Shown here in pieces: positions 8,977 to 18,182 of a DNA stretch of 64,000 bases. Position 1 is the stretch's first letter; each line of letters opens with the position of its first letter. A program made the translations under genes and the position numbers. This DNA comes from Tautonia rosea. Lineage in GTDB: Bacteria; Planctomycetota; Planctomycetia; Isosphaerales; Isosphaeraceae. The stretch lies in assembly GCF_012958305.1 (NCBI RefSeq), contig NZ_JABBYO010000008.1, positions 64,001 to 128,000 of the forward strand. The letters are read 5' to 3'. Below the pieces are notes generated by a model. That model was given only the letters and a program-made list of their open reading frames with translations, was not told the origin of the DNA and did not search any database.

Positions 8977-9372
8977 CAACCCCTCCTTCGTTCAACGGAT
9001 TCCAGCACGACGTCTGGTCACGCGGGCCTGGCGCAACCTGTTCACGCGAACAGATCTCAGCGAGGCTCGTGGAGTTCTCTCATACGATCGGCTGTTTGTC
9101 AACAGGCGTACACTCAAAATTCGGGAAACTGTCGATACGTTTACAGAAAAAAGTGATCAAGGTGAGGGCTTGAGTGTAATCCCAAGGGATCGAGGGAGGT
9201 CTTGCGACGACGGGCGAGGCGTGGTCCGCTTGACCGGGGGGCAAGGGACTGATCTTGACCGATCGAACGAAAGTCTTCATATTCATTCGTTCTGTAAAGT
9301 CGTTACGCGTAAAAACATGTTGAGGGGGTGACACGCCGGCCAACGCCGGTTGATCTGAAGAAAGGACGAGCG
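8977..9372. other. Divergent intergenic region with two inverted repeats
   Basis: 396 bp between the divergent DUF1579 and polytopic membrane protein genes, with an AT-richer core (9100-9180). It contains TACACTCAA (9109-9117) mirrored by TTGAGTGTA (9170-9178), and a perfect palindrome TTACGCGTAA at 9303-9312, some 60 bp before the membrane-protein start. These could be regulator sites; no promoter hexamers are clear enough to call. Confidence 0.4.
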
Positions 9373-11754
9373 ATGCCAAGGAAGGCGTCTCGGGGGCTCG
9401 TGGGTTGGTCTCGAATGCTTGCCTGGCTCGGTGATGAGGTCCGCTTGCTGAGCATTGCGGGGCTGGCGCTGCTAGTGATTGGGGGTGTGATCGCACAACC
9501 GGGATGGGACGGAAACCAGACGAAGATCGCGATCCAAATCCTGATGGGATCACTGTTTCCGATCGTGCTGCTGCTGGGCGCGGGGGTCCGTCGTCGGGCC
9601 GGTCCGGTGGGTCAAGGGGTGCGAGGCGTGGTCCTGATCGCCCTGGCGATGGTGGCCGTGGGCGGAATCGGTTGGTTTCTTGTCTTGCACTTTGACCCGA
9701 CGTTGCTGGCGCTGGGTTTGTTGAATGCAGCGCTGCTGGCCCTGGCATCCGCGGTGCAGGTGCGAACCGAGGAGAGACGGGTGGTCTGGGAGTGGTGTGT
9801 TTGGCTCCCATCGGCGCGGAAGTTCTGGCTTCGGTTGCCGGGAGGCCTGGTCCGGGCGGTGGTGGTGGTCGCTTCCTGGTTTTTTGCGGCACGATTGCTG
9901 TACTGGGGATCGCTGCAAGAGTTCCTCGCCGTTTCGCTCTACCCGAAATTGGTGCTGATGGGAGCGATGGTCCTGCTCTCGCTGAACCTGGCGAACGTGG
10001 GCCGACCACGAGGGGCAAGGGCCATCCGTCCGAGGCGGCGGCGCTGGGCGAGGTGGGCGGATCTGGCGGCGCTGGTCCTGATCGTGCTGGCCAGTTTCCG
10101 GGTCGACTCGCTCGGGGGAGCGAGCGCGTATGATGTCGACGGGATTGGTCTGCTGAGGTTCGCCCACTGGGCGGCGGCGGTGGGTCCGGCCGAGCTGGTT
10201 CGTCAGGGGGGTTGGCTGCTCTGGGACGTGCCATCGACGTATGGGTTTCTCAGTGTTCTGTTGGTGGCGTGGATGCCGGTGGCCAGCCCCTGGCAGGCGT
10301 ACTATCTCGTTCATGCCATGCTGACGGCGGCGACCGCGGTGATGCTTTATGGTCTGCTCCGATCGCTTCGGACCGGCTCGACGAATTATCCCTTTGCCTT
10401 GCTGACAACCCTGATGGCCGCCTTCCTGATGCCGGGCATCGCCTTTTACCTGACGGGGCCGTCGGTTCACCCGCCGCTGAGCGCCTACCGCTATGTCTGG
10501 TGTTATGCCTTGCTCGGGGTGTTGGTTTGGGAGTCTCGGGCCGAGGTGACGGGGTGGCGGTGGTGGGGAATTCCGGCGGTGGGCCAGTTGACGTGGATGC
10601 TGGGGGTGCTCTGGGCCCCGGAGAGTGCGTTCTATTGCTCGGTGATGTGGCTGCCGGGCTTCGCGGTGATGGCCTGGAGACGGGCGGTGGCGGGGTCGTC
10701 GAATGGGAAGCCCCTTCGAGGGTCGGTGATTGCCCTCAGGCTGATCGGCTGGCTGTTGACCGTTCCGCTGGTCGTGTCGGCGGCCGTTGGAATTGTCTCG
10801 CTCTGGTATCAGGTGGGGCTTGGTCATCTGCCCGACTGGCCCCGGTTCCTTGATTACGTGATGGCCTTCACGGTCGATGGGGTGGTGATGGACGATCCGC
10901 ATCGGCTTGATGGGCCGATCTGGGTGATGCTGGTGCTGTTCTGCGCGATCTCAGCCACGGTGGTTGCGAGGGTGGGTCGCGGGGCCTCGTGCGCGACGAT
11001 GGCGCCGGCGCTTGGGGTCTGGGGGATGGTCTGGGGAGCGAGCAGCTACTACGTCATCCGGGTCAATCCGCTGTTCCTGCACTGCCTGGTTCCGATCGTC
11101 TGCGTGGGCCTGGCCGTGCTTTGGGGGCTGCCGAGCCGCGATCGGGGCCGCCGCCGAGGCGCGGTCGATCCGGCCCGGGCGAGCGTGATCCCGGTGTTGA
11201 CGATGCTGATGCTCATTGGCTTTGGCAATGCCGAGTGCCTTCGACCCTGGGGCCCCGCCTTGCGGAGAGGGTACATTGCCTCGGTCGATCGACTCATGCC
11301 GACGATGAATCCCGACCTGGCGCAACTGCTGGCGCGGGCGAATCTCGGGCCGGACGATCCGATCACCTACCTCGACAACCGGAACGGCCCGTGGGAGTTC
11401 GGTCCCCTGGGGGTCTGGCCCCCGGCCGACCGGACCCGATTGAGCGAGATTCGCTGGCGGAACCGGTCGTGGACACCCGCCCTGCCCGTCCTGAATTTCT
11501 CTCCCCTGGCGAATGACCGACCGGCGTTGTACATGGAGCGGTTCGCCCGGCGATCGCAGCTCGGCGGCTGGCTGATCGAATCGAAGAAGACCGACGCCAG
11601 GCAACTGCTCCCGTGGTTTTACCAGGCGCTGGACCAGACCCACGTTGCGACGGATCGCGTCGAGAACGAGTTCTGGCGGTTGGTGCGCTACGAGCCTCGG
11701 GAGCCGATCGTGGCCCGCCCCGATGCGACGGCATCGGCACCGGTGCGACGCTGA
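9373..11754 (+). CDS. Large polytopic membrane protein of unknown function
   Basis: 793 residues. The N-terminal ~640 residues hold roughly a dozen hydrophobic helices; the last ~150 residues are soluble (from about RRGYIASVDRLMP). A loop with DVDGIGLLRFAHW and DVPSTYGFLSVL after the fifth or sixth helix resembles the first extracytoplasmic loop of GT-C glycosyltransferases, but no clear DxD or other diagnostic motif is visible, so a glycosyltransferase role is only a guess. ATG at 9373 has AAAGGACG a few bases upstream; the open frame extends 15 codons further without a better site. It stands alone as a transcription unit. Confidence 0.75.
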   Translation: MPRKASRGLVGWSRMLAWLGDEVRLLSIAGLALLVIGGVIAQPGWDGNQTKIAIQILMGSLFPIVLLLGAGVRRRAGPVGQGVRGVVLIALAMVAVGGIGWFLVLHFDPTLLALGLLNAALLALASAVQVRTEERRVVWEWCVWLPSARKFWLRLPGGLVRAVVVVASWFFAARLLYWGSLQEFLAVSLYPKLVLMGAMVLLSLNLANVGRPRGARAIRPRRRRWARWADLAALVLIVLASFRVDSLGGASAYDVDGIGLLRFAHWAAAVGPAELVRQGGWLLWDVPSTYGFLSVLLVAWMPVASPWQAYYLVHAMLTAATAVMLYGLLRSLRTGSTNYPFALLTTLMAAFLMPGIAFYLTGPSVHPPLSAYRYVWCYALLGVLVWESRAEVTGWRWWGIPAVGQLTWMLGVLWAPESAFYCSVMWLPGFAVMAWRRAVAGSSNGKPLRGSVIALRLIGWLLTVPLVVSAAVGIVSLWYQVGLGHLPDWPRFLDYVMAFTVDGVVMDDPHRLDGPIWVMLVLFCAISATVVARVGRGASCATMAPALGVWGMVWGASSYYVIRVNPLFLHCLVPIVCVGLAVLWGLPSRDRGRRRGAVDPARASVIPVLTMLMLIGFGNAECLRPWGPALRRGYIASVDRLMPTMNPDLAQLLARANLGPDDPITYLDNRNGPWEFGPLGVWPPADRTRLSEIRWRNRSWTPALPVLNFSPLANDRPALYMERFARRSQLGGWLIESKKTDARQLLPWFYQALDQTHVATDRVENEFWRLVRYEPREPIVARPDATASAPVRR

Positions 11755-11833
11755 GAGCCGTTGCGAGAGAAGCAAAACCCGAGGCGGATTTGCCTCGGGC
11801 GAGAGAAACAAAAGGGGGGCTGAGCCAGGGCTC

Positions 11834-12286
11834 TCATTGCGTCCCGGCGGGGACTTTCTTCAGGACAAAGAGGTGCTGCGACGGGGATTTCGGCTCGAAG
11901 GATTCGGGGTAGTCGGTGCCGCCGAACTCGTAGATGAGCAGGATTTCGGTGCCCTCGGCCTTGCCCAGGGCCTTGGCCTTCGCGCCGACGGCGTCTTCCA
12001 TAATCGTCGATTTGACGATTTCCATCGTGGCCTTGTAGGTGCCTTCTTCGGGTTCGTCGTCGATGACGTAGCGGATCTCGAACTGAACGGTGCCGTCGGC
12101 GCCGATCAGGGAGAGCTTGCCGTCTTCGATCTTGACGGTGTTGTCCTTCAGTTCGGCCTCGGCGATCTTCTGGTCGCCACGCTGACCTCTGACGTACGAG
12201 TAGGTTCCGAAGGGGTCTTGCGCACCGGCAAGACCCGGAGCGAGGAGCATGGCCACCAGGCCGGGAAGCAGCAGCCGAGCGATCAT
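11834..12286 (-). CDS. Secreted protein, loosely TIGR03067-like
   Basis: 150 residues: signal peptide MIARLLLPGLVAMLLAPGLA then a beta-rich domain with GTYSYVRGQRGDQKIAEAEL, VKIEDGKLSLIG and a closing LFVLKK strand. This order resembles the TIGR03067 family expanded in planctomycetes, but several usual residues are not obvious, so the assignment is tentative. Function unknown; probably periplasmic. It is the last of a minus-strand run starting with the PI-PLC gene. Confidence 0.7.
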   Translation of the reverse strand: MIARLLLPGLVAMLLAPGLAGAQDPFGTYSYVRGQRGDQKIAEAELKDNTVKIEDGKLSLIGADGTVQFEIRYVIDDEPEEGTYKATMEIVKSTIMEDAVGAKAKALGKAEGTEILLIYEFGGTDYPESFEPKSPSQHLFVLKKVPAGTQ

Positions 12287-12418
12287 CGAGAAGGTCCTTG
12301 GTGAGAGAAAAACGACAGACCAGGCAAAGGAAGGTCGGCGACGGTCGCACGATCTCCTCGCTCATCCTGTCGAGGCCCGATCAACGAACGACCGGCACCG
12401 ATGCCGGTCGGGTGACGA

Positions 12419-13393
12419 TCATACCCGCTCGGCAGAATTCTGGCGCGGGTGGGTCGGGAATTGGTCGGCGCGGAGCGACCACCAGGAGGCCAGCGCCGTG
12501 CCGGTCAGCATGCAGCCGAAGGTGTACAGGGCGCACGGGATGGCAGCGGCAGGGCGGTCGGGAAAGAGGGTCAGGGCCATCGTCGTGCCCAGGCCGGCGT
12601 TTTGCATGCCGACTTCGAGGGTCAGGGCGCGTCGCATGGGCGGGTCGATCCGGAGCAACCGGCCGCCGAGGTTCCCGGCGAGATAGCCGAGCAGATTCAC
12701 CGCCAGCAGGGCCGTCAGCAACCGAGGGCTCGGCCCGGCCAGGCGATCGCGGTTGCTGGCCACGACGACGGCGATAATCCACAAAATGACAAGATTGGCG
12801 ACGAGCGAGGCGATCGGGCCATCGAGCCGATGCCGACGCGGCAACGATCGGCCGATGCCGTGACCGAGGCCGACCGGCAGGACGACAAAGAGGGCCAGTT
12901 GCCGCATCGCCTCGATCGCCGGGAAGTCGACCGAAACGCCGCCGAGCGACCAGCGCAGGACCAAAGGGACGACCAAAGGCGAGGCGAGGGTCGCGGCCGT
13001 CGTCAGGCCGACGGAGTAACTGACGTTGCCTCGGGCCATCAGGGTCAGGACGTTCGAGGCCATCGCCCCCGGCACGCAACCGACAAGCATCAGGCCGACC
13101 GTGGCATCGGCATCGAGCCGGGCGATGCTCGCCGTGGCCACGGCGAGCATCGGCATGCTGGCATACTGAATCGCCGTACCGCCGAGGACGCTCGGCCAGC
13201 GCAAGGCGACCCGGGCCACCTCCTCGCCCGGCAACCGCCAGCCGATCGCGAACATCGCCAGCGCGATCAAGGCCCACAAGGCCCCTCGGCTGGCAAGGAA
13301 CGGGTCCATTGCGTCCGATCCGAACAGCCCCGGCCAGGCAAAGGCCAGGAAGGAGAGGACCACCAACGCTACCAAGAGAAGGATCGAGCGCAT
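12419..13393 (-). CDS. BASS-family (bile acid:sodium symporter-like) transporter
   Basis: 324 residues, about nine or ten transmembrane helices. Family features: GCVPGAMASNVLTLMARG followed by SVGLTTAATLASPLVVP in the first half, and TLEVGMQNAGLGTTMAL in the second, corresponding to the crossing helices that bind sodium. Relatives carry organic anions such as bile acids, pyruvate or pantothenate; the substrate here is unknown. The start at 13393 begins directly with a membrane helix; an upstream GTG at 13468 would overlap the nadK stop and add 25 polar residues. It follows nadK by 64 bases, so the two are probably cotranscribed. Confidence 0.85.
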   Translation of the reverse strand: MRSILLLVALVVLSFLAFAWPGLFGSDAMDPFLASRGALWALIALAMFAIGWRLPGEEVARVALRWPSVLGGTAIQYASMPMLAVATASIARLDADATVGLMLVGCVPGAMASNVLTLMARGNVSYSVGLTTAATLASPLVVPLVLRWSLGGVSVDFPAIEAMRQLALFVVLPVGLGHGIGRSLPRRHRLDGPIASLVANLVILWIIAVVVASNRDRLAGPSPRLLTALLAVNLLGYLAGNLGGRLLRIDPPMRRALTLEVGMQNAGLGTTMALTLFPDRPAAAIPCALYTFGCMLTGTALASWWSLRADQFPTHPRQNSAERV

Positions 13394-13457
13394 GGATTTG
13401 TGAAATTGCAAACAGAATTGCGAATTTACGCGTGAAGGAGTTAGCCATTCAGCAGAC

Positions 13458-14357
13458 TTAGACGCCACCAGTACCCGAGCGGCGATCGAGGGCGGGATCG
13501 GTTCCCCAGCCGAGTTTGTCGCGGAGGGTCCGGTAAAACAGATGGCCGGAGAGGCGAACCATCGGGAACGGGGTTTCGCCGCGACGGACGGCGAGGCGGT
13601 CGCCAGGCGTAAGCGGTTGCTGCACCTGACCGTCGATGACCGCGGTGACGGCCTGGCCTTCGGTCAGCCTCGGGATGACCTCGTACCACTTGTGCGAGGC
13701 ATCGACCAGGGGGCGCTGGGTGAGCGTGTGGGCACAGATCGGCGTGATGACGAACATCTGGGCGTTCGGCGGCAAAATTGGGCCGCCGGCCGAGAGGCTA
13801 TGGCCGGTCGAGCCGACCGGGGTGGCCAGGATCAGGCCGTCGCCTCGATAGCTGATGACGCTCTCGCCGTCGATCCGAAGGCCCAGCTCGATCAGATGAA
13901 ACGGCGGAGCGGCCCGGAGGACGACATCGTTGAGCCCCCGGAAGACGAAGGTCTGACCATCGGGGCGACGGATGGTGCAGTCGAGCGTCATGAGGTTCTC
14001 GACCGTGAAGCGTCGAGCGGCGAGGTCGGCCAGGCGGTCGCGGAGGCCAGGAGGGGTCAGATCAGCCAGGAAGCCGAGCCGTCCGAGATTGACTCCGAGG
14101 ACCGGGGTCGGGTGGTCCTTCATGCGTCGAGCCGTGTGCAGGACGGTCCCGTCACCGCCGAGGACCAGGGCGATCTCGGCCTCCAGCCCGGAGAGGTCGG
14201 AGTCGCTCCCCAGATCGACGACGGTCAGCTCCAGGCCCGGCTGCTCCTGGATCTCCGCCGCGAGCGCTTCCGACGCGGTGATTACGTCGGGCTTGGTGCC
14301 ATTGCCGAGCACGGCAATCCGCAAAGGTTCGGGGTGCGTGCTGCTGGGCTCGGACAT
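13458..14357 (-). CDS. nadK: NAD kinase
   Basis: 299 residues. Phosphorylates NAD to NADP in the cytoplasm. Signature motifs: GGDGTVLHTAR with its catalytic Asp, NLGRLGFLADL, the GDGLILATPVGSTGHSLSAGG segment, and SPICAHTL-type TPICAHTLTQRPL. Length and motif order are those of ordinary bacterial NAD kinases. It lies 77 bp after the PI-PLC-like gene and just before the BASS transporter. Confidence 0.95.
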   Translation of the reverse strand: MSEPSSTHPEPLRIAVLGNGTKPDVITASEALAAEIQEQPGLELTVVDLGSDSDLSGLEAEIALVLGGDGTVLHTARRMKDHPTPVLGVNLGRLGFLADLTPPGLRDRLADLAARRFTVENLMTLDCTIRRPDGQTFVFRGLNDVVLRAAPPFHLIELGLRIDGESVISYRGDGLILATPVGSTGHSLSAGGPILPPNAQMFVITPICAHTLTQRPLVDASHKWYEVIPRLTEGQAVTAVIDGQVQQPLTPGDRLAVRRGETPFPMVRLSGHLFYRTLRDKLGWGTDPALDRRSGTGGV

Positions 14358-14434
14358 GAACGGCTCCGGAACGAGGCACAGGAACGGAGAGAAAGCGGTG
14401 GCGAGGCAAGGGACCCAACGCGGCCCGGCCGAGT

Positions 14435-15544
14435 TCAGGGAATGGCCTGACCCCCGGTGTCGCTCCCGAGGGCGACCGGATTGGGGATCGCCTCGGCCTG
14501 GTCGGGCAAGGTGACGCGGTACTCGGTGAACCGGGGGTCGGGCTCGGGGTAATCGGTGCTGACGAACTGGGCACCGCTGGCAAAGGCCCGATCGCGCTGG
14601 GTTGTGTCGCCCGATCGGGCCTGGCGAGTGTCGGCATCGGCTCGGGTCCGGACGAGGAAACCGGCGCGGACAAGACGCTGGATCTCGTCGAACTGCCCGA
14701 TCGGATCATTGCGTTTGAACCAGGAGGCCGCGGGGTGATCGGTGCTCCCGGCATCGGCGAACATGACGCGACCGGCGAGGTTCGGGTGCCCGTCGAGGTA
14801 GAGGTCTCGAATGCGGTCGGTATTGTCAAGCGCGAAGACGACCCGACCACGAACCTCGGCCAATCGGGGCCAGCCTCGGGCGTTGAGGGCCTCGGGAAGG
14901 GTGTCGAAGTCGCCTCGAACGTCGTCGGGGGTGAGCAGGTGATCGGGTTCGAAGGCCGATCGGAGCGTCCGCTCGATTTCGGCGAGGGCCTCGGCGCCGA
15001 TCGGCGCCGGCTGAGAAAGACCGGGGACGGCGCGGTCTTTCAGCTCGATGAGGATGAGGATCGGTACGTGTTGCGGATTCGCCTTCGACCAGTCGCGGAC
15101 CTGGGCCAGGGCGTCGGCCAGGGTCGCCGCAGTGGTCAAATAGTCGATATCCTGAACGTGAAGGACCTTCGGACCGGGGGGGTTGAGCACGCCGTCGCGG
15201 TTCGGGTCGGGGCCGGGATCTTCGCCGCGGCCAATGAGGGCCTCGCGGGCCATTGGCCGGGCATAGCGGCCGCCGTCGGGGTCGGCGAAGACGTCGAGCT
15301 CGATCTGCCGGATGAGCAGAGTGCCGAACTGCTCGGCCAGGGGACGATGCGAGTAGTCGATCGCCTCGGCCTGCCTCGGGCTGAGCTGGGCGATCATGCC
15401 CATCACGCCGGGGCTGGGGGCAAGGTGATACGAGTTGTGCGTGCCGATGACCTGCACCTGATTCAGGCGCAGGTCGTCGTCGATCGGATCGGCCGCGCCG
15501 GCCGTCGGCAGCGAAAGCAACAGGAGGAGCCAGGGGACGATCAT
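14435..15544 (-). CDS. Secreted PI-PLC-like phosphodiesterase (Ca2+-dependent type)
   Basis: 369 residues. Signal peptide (residues 1-18, ending TAGAA), then a phosphatidylinositol phospholipase C X-like barrel: VIGTHNSYHLAP carries the catalytic His, and RQIELDVFADPDGG the acidic calcium ligands. The best match in memory is the Pfam PI-PLC-C1 group, found in fungi and in planctomycetes and actinobacteria. Actual substrate is unknown; a glycerophospho- or inositol-phosphate diester outside the cytoplasm is likely. ATG at 15544 starts the signal peptide and has GGAGACGG upstream. Confidence 0.83.
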   Translation of the reverse strand: MIVPWLLLLLSLPTAGAADPIDDDLRLNQVQVIGTHNSYHLAPSPGVMGMIAQLSPRQAEAIDYSHRPLAEQFGTLLIRQIELDVFADPDGGRYARPMAREALIGRGEDPGPDPNRDGVLNPPGPKVLHVQDIDYLTTAATLADALAQVRDWSKANPQHVPILILIELKDRAVPGLSQPAPIGAEALAEIERTLRSAFEPDHLLTPDDVRGDFDTLPEALNARGWPRLAEVRGRVVFALDNTDRIRDLYLDGHPNLAGRVMFADAGSTDHPAASWFKRNDPIGQFDEIQRLVRAGFLVRTRADADTRQARSGDTTQRDRAFASGAQFVSTDYPEPDPRFTEYRVTLPDQAEAIPNPVALGSDTGGQAIP

Positions 15545-15918
15545 GCGGGGCCGTCTCCGGAGATCGAAGGGTTCGGGATCGGGCAAGGCCGCTCCCCTGC
15601 TGTCCGAAGGACGGGGGCCGGTCGTGCTCCTCATTCTAGCGAGCCCAAGGGCCCAGATCCCTGGATAGACGGCCGGGAGAGGGCCTTTGCGACGAACGAG
15701 CCCCGATCGGCCTCACCAGACCGATGAGCAACGTCTCTCTGGTGTCGAACACGGACAATCGCAAGGCGTCGCAATCGTTCCTTGCAAAAAAAACAGGAAT
15801 CAACGGGCCTCGTTGCGAGGGCGAGGGAAGACCTGCTAGACTGAACGCTGCGCGAATAGCGACAGTGGCGATCAAATCGACCAAGTCCCGCCCGGTTCCC
15901 CCCCGCGAGTGGACCGCC
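15545..15918. other. Divergent promoter region, PI-PLC-like and M50 genes
   Basis: 374 bp between divergent genes. An A8 run lies near 15785-15793. I see no clear promoter hexamers, hairpins or repeats. Confidence 0.35.
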
Positions 15919-16998
15919 ATGTCCGATCCGTTCTCCTGGTCGATCAACCTGGGCCGATGGGCGGGTGTCCCGGTCCGGGTCCATTTTCTGCTGATTGTCT
16001 TCGTGGTCGTGAAGCTGCTGGGGGCGACCCTGCTGAACGGCGAGGGGGACGTTGATCTCCTGGAAACGCTCGCCTGGCTGGGTTTGCTGGCCCTGGCGCT
16101 CGGCGTGCATGAGCTGGGACATGTGGCGGCCAGCTATCGGCTCGACATGGAGCCGGACGAGATCAGGCTCTGGCCCCTGGGAAATTTTCAGGGGCCGCAA
16201 CCGGTGTCGGTCGCCCGCGCCCGAGAGTCGATGGCCGTGGCGCTGGCCGGCCCGCTCACGAGCCTCAGCCTGGCGGCGATTCTCGGAGTCGGCCTGCTCT
16301 TTGCCGATGCCCGGATGACGCTCAACCCGTTCGGCTCGGGCGGATCGGGCAGCGGAGCGCCGACCATCGCCGGCGAGCCGGCCGAGGCCCTCGGGGCGAT
16401 CTGGATGGTCGGCTGGTTCGCCTACCTCAACTGGGTCCTGTTCCTGGCGAACCTGATTCCGGCCTTGCCGCTCGATGGGGGACGGGTCTTGCGGGCGTAT
16501 CTGGCTGGGCCGTCGTTGACGTCGTCGCGAGACGGCCTGATCGCCCCGTGGATGGCCCGGTCGTTCGCCGTCTTGCTGGCGATCATCGGCGTGATCCGCC
16601 TGCTGTTCTTCTCCGGAAGCACGGGGGGGTTCGAGCTGATCGGCCTGGCGATCCTGATCGAGCTGATGGTCCGCTTCGAGATGCGGATGCTCGAAGAAGG
16701 AGGCTTCTACGAGGACAACCTCTTCGGCTACGACTTCTCGGAAGGCTACACGAGCCTCGAAGGGAGCGGTCCGGTGGTCCGCCCGTACCGCGAGAACGCC
16801 CTGGCCCGATGGCGTCGGCGGCGGTCCGAGGCGCGTCGGCAGCGGCAGTCGAGCAAGGAGGCCGCCGAGGAGCGCCGGATGGACGAGATCCTCGCCAAGA
16901 TCCACGAGCAGGGGCGCGATGCTCTGACCCCTGAGGAACAACGCTTCCTCACCCGAGTCAGTACGAAGTACCGCAAGCGGCCCCGTTCGAAGGGGTGA
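15919..16998 (+). CDS. M50-family site-2 protease-like membrane metalloprotease with DUF6576 tail
   Basis: 359 residues, about six transmembrane helices. Zinc site: HELGH (H64, E65, H68) in one helix and LPLDGGR (D186) in a later helix, as in intramembrane site-2 proteases (SpoIVFB-like group). The C-terminal soluble tail ends with RRMDEILAKIHEQGRDALTP and EEQRFLTRVSTKY, a DUF6576-type segment seen on rhomboid and M50 proteases. It would cut membrane-anchored substrates, perhaps an anti-sigma factor. The start at 15919 has only a weak ribosome site. Six bases separate its stop from the next gene's start, so they form an operon. Confidence 0.88.
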   Translation: MSDPFSWSINLGRWAGVPVRVHFLLIVFVVVKLLGATLLNGEGDVDLLETLAWLGLLALALGVHELGHVAASYRLDMEPDEIRLWPLGNFQGPQPVSVARARESMAVALAGPLTSLSLAAILGVGLLFADARMTLNPFGSGGSGSGAPTIAGEPAEALGAIWMVGWFAYLNWVLFLANLIPALPLDGGRVLRAYLAGPSLTSSRDGLIAPWMARSFAVLLAIIGVIRLLFFSGSTGGFELIGLAILIELMVRFEMRMLEEGGFYEDNLFGYDFSEGYTSLEGSGPVVRPYRENALARWRRRRSEARRQRQSSKEAAEERRMDEILAKIHEQGRDALTPEEQRFLTRVSTKYRKRPRSKG

Positions 16999-17004
16999 TC
17001 GGCG

Positions 17005-17772
17005 ATGATCGGCCCGATCTTGCTCGACGCCGCGATGGGCACCCGCCTGATCGCCCGAGGGCTCGACCTGACCCGAGACGACCCGAGCCTCTGGAACCTT
17101 GACCGGCCCGAGAGCGTTGCCGCGATCCACCGGCTCGACATCGAGGCCGGAGCCGATGCCGTGACGACCAACACCTTCGGCGCAAACCGATTGTGGCTCG
17201 CCCGCTACGGTCGGGCCGCCGACGTGGTGGCGATCAACCGACAGGCCGCGACCCTCGCCCGCGAGGCGGCTGGCCCCGATCGGCTCGTGCTCGGCTGTCT
17301 TGGCCCGACCGCCCCCGGCAGCGAGGACGAGGCGGAACAGGCCCGGCTGCTCGCCGACGAAGGGGTCGATGCCCTCTTGCTGGAAACGAACAGGACGACC
17401 GAGCCGATCGGCGACCGCCTGCAACGGCTTCACAAAGTCGTCGGCCTGCCGATGATCGTCACTTACGCGCTGGTGGCCGATGATGATCCGCTGCCCGCAT
17501 TCGACTTCGATCCGGACGAGGTCGGCCTTCAGGCGATCGGCTGGAACTGCATTCCGCCCGATCGGGCGGTCACGTTGCCCGATCGCCTGCGACGGCCGGT
17601 CGGCCTGCCGTTGGTGATGCGTCCCTCGGGGGGCGGCTGGGAGGGGGAGATTCCTCGGTTGCTCGATTGTGGGGTCCGGTATTTCGGCGGTTGTTGCGGG
17701 ACGACCGAGGCCGACGTGGCCGACTTGCGACGGGCGCTCGGCCCGCCCCAACGGGCAAGGCCATCGGGGTAG
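17005..17772 (+). CDS. Homocysteine S-methyltransferase-family protein
   Basis: 255 residues. N-terminal LLDAAMGTRLI matches the family's DGAMGT start, VTTNTFGANR follows, and the zinc-binding Cys are present: C182 in GWNC and C230-C231 in GGCCGT. It would move a methyl group from a donor to homocysteine or a related thiol. It is slightly shorter than typical ~300-residue members; the region after GCLGPTAPG is compact. Cotranscribed with the M50 protease six bases upstream; the pairing has no obvious metabolic logic. Confidence 0.87.
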   Translation: MIGPILLDAAMGTRLIARGLDLTRDDPSLWNLDRPESVAAIHRLDIEAGADAVTTNTFGANRLWLARYGRAADVVAINRQAATLAREAAGPDRLVLGCLGPTAPGSEDEAEQARLLADEGVDALLLETNRTTEPIGDRLQRLHKVVGLPMIVTYALVADDDPLPAFDFDPDEVGLQAIGWNCIPPDRAVTLPDRLRRPVGLPLVMRPSGGGWEGEIPRLLDCGVRYFGGCCGTTEADVADLRRALGPPQRARPSG

Positions 17773-17872
17773 CGTGAGATCCCCTTTCGCATCAATGTCA
17801 TCCGGCCTGGGGCCACCGGAGGAGGAGGCGTGAGGCTGGAGGCAACTTACTCGCGAGCGTTGGCCGAAGATC

Positions 17873-18015
17873 ACTCTGTCTCCCTCTCCCCGCTGGGCGG
17901 GGAGAGGAGTCCTCATCCGGCTCGCCAGGCGAGGCGTTCGAACCGGGAGCCCCCTCACCCGGCCTTCGGTCACCCTTGCCCCCGCTCGCGGGGGCAAGGG
18001 TCGAGAACCCGGGAT
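17873..18015 (-). repeat. Intergenic repeat family A, copy 1 (inverted)
   Basis: About 145 bp carrying a hairpin of CCTCTCCCCGC and GCGGGGAGAGG arms, the words CCTCATCCGGCTCGCCAGG and CCCTCACCCGGCCTTCGG, and a second palindrome CCCCCGCTCGCGGGGG. It is the reverse complement of the copy at 19588, and the two flank the GT4 gene. Just after it, 18074-18092 carries the CACGCGGAAACCGC...CTAG word of the REP-like family. No protein is encoded. Confidence 0.75.
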
Positions 18016-18182
18016 TTCTCTCGTTTTCACGAGGAGCAAGACTCCGATGAGGGTGGTGTCCCGACGCTCCTCCCACGCGGAAACCGCTCTAGCCCGATCG
18101 AGCAATCCGTGGTACACCAACGGTTCGATCTGATCCGGGCCAGGGAGGGTCTGGGCTTGAGCCGGTGGCAGGGAGGACGCCG

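Noticed and set aside
9100-9180. Apparent -35/-10 in the AT-rich stretch before the polytopic protein
   Set aside because: TTGTCA and TACACT are only seven bases apart, so they cannot form a sigma70 promoter.
17930-17950. GTTCGAACC word that could be a tRNA T-loop
   Set aside because: It lies inside repeat A copy 1; no acceptor stem, anticodon arm or CCA end around it.
15631-18120. 829-codon minus-strand open frame opposite the M50 and methyltransferase genes
   Set aside because: No domain, low-complexity Arg/Gln/Asp composition; both sense genes have catalytic motifs.
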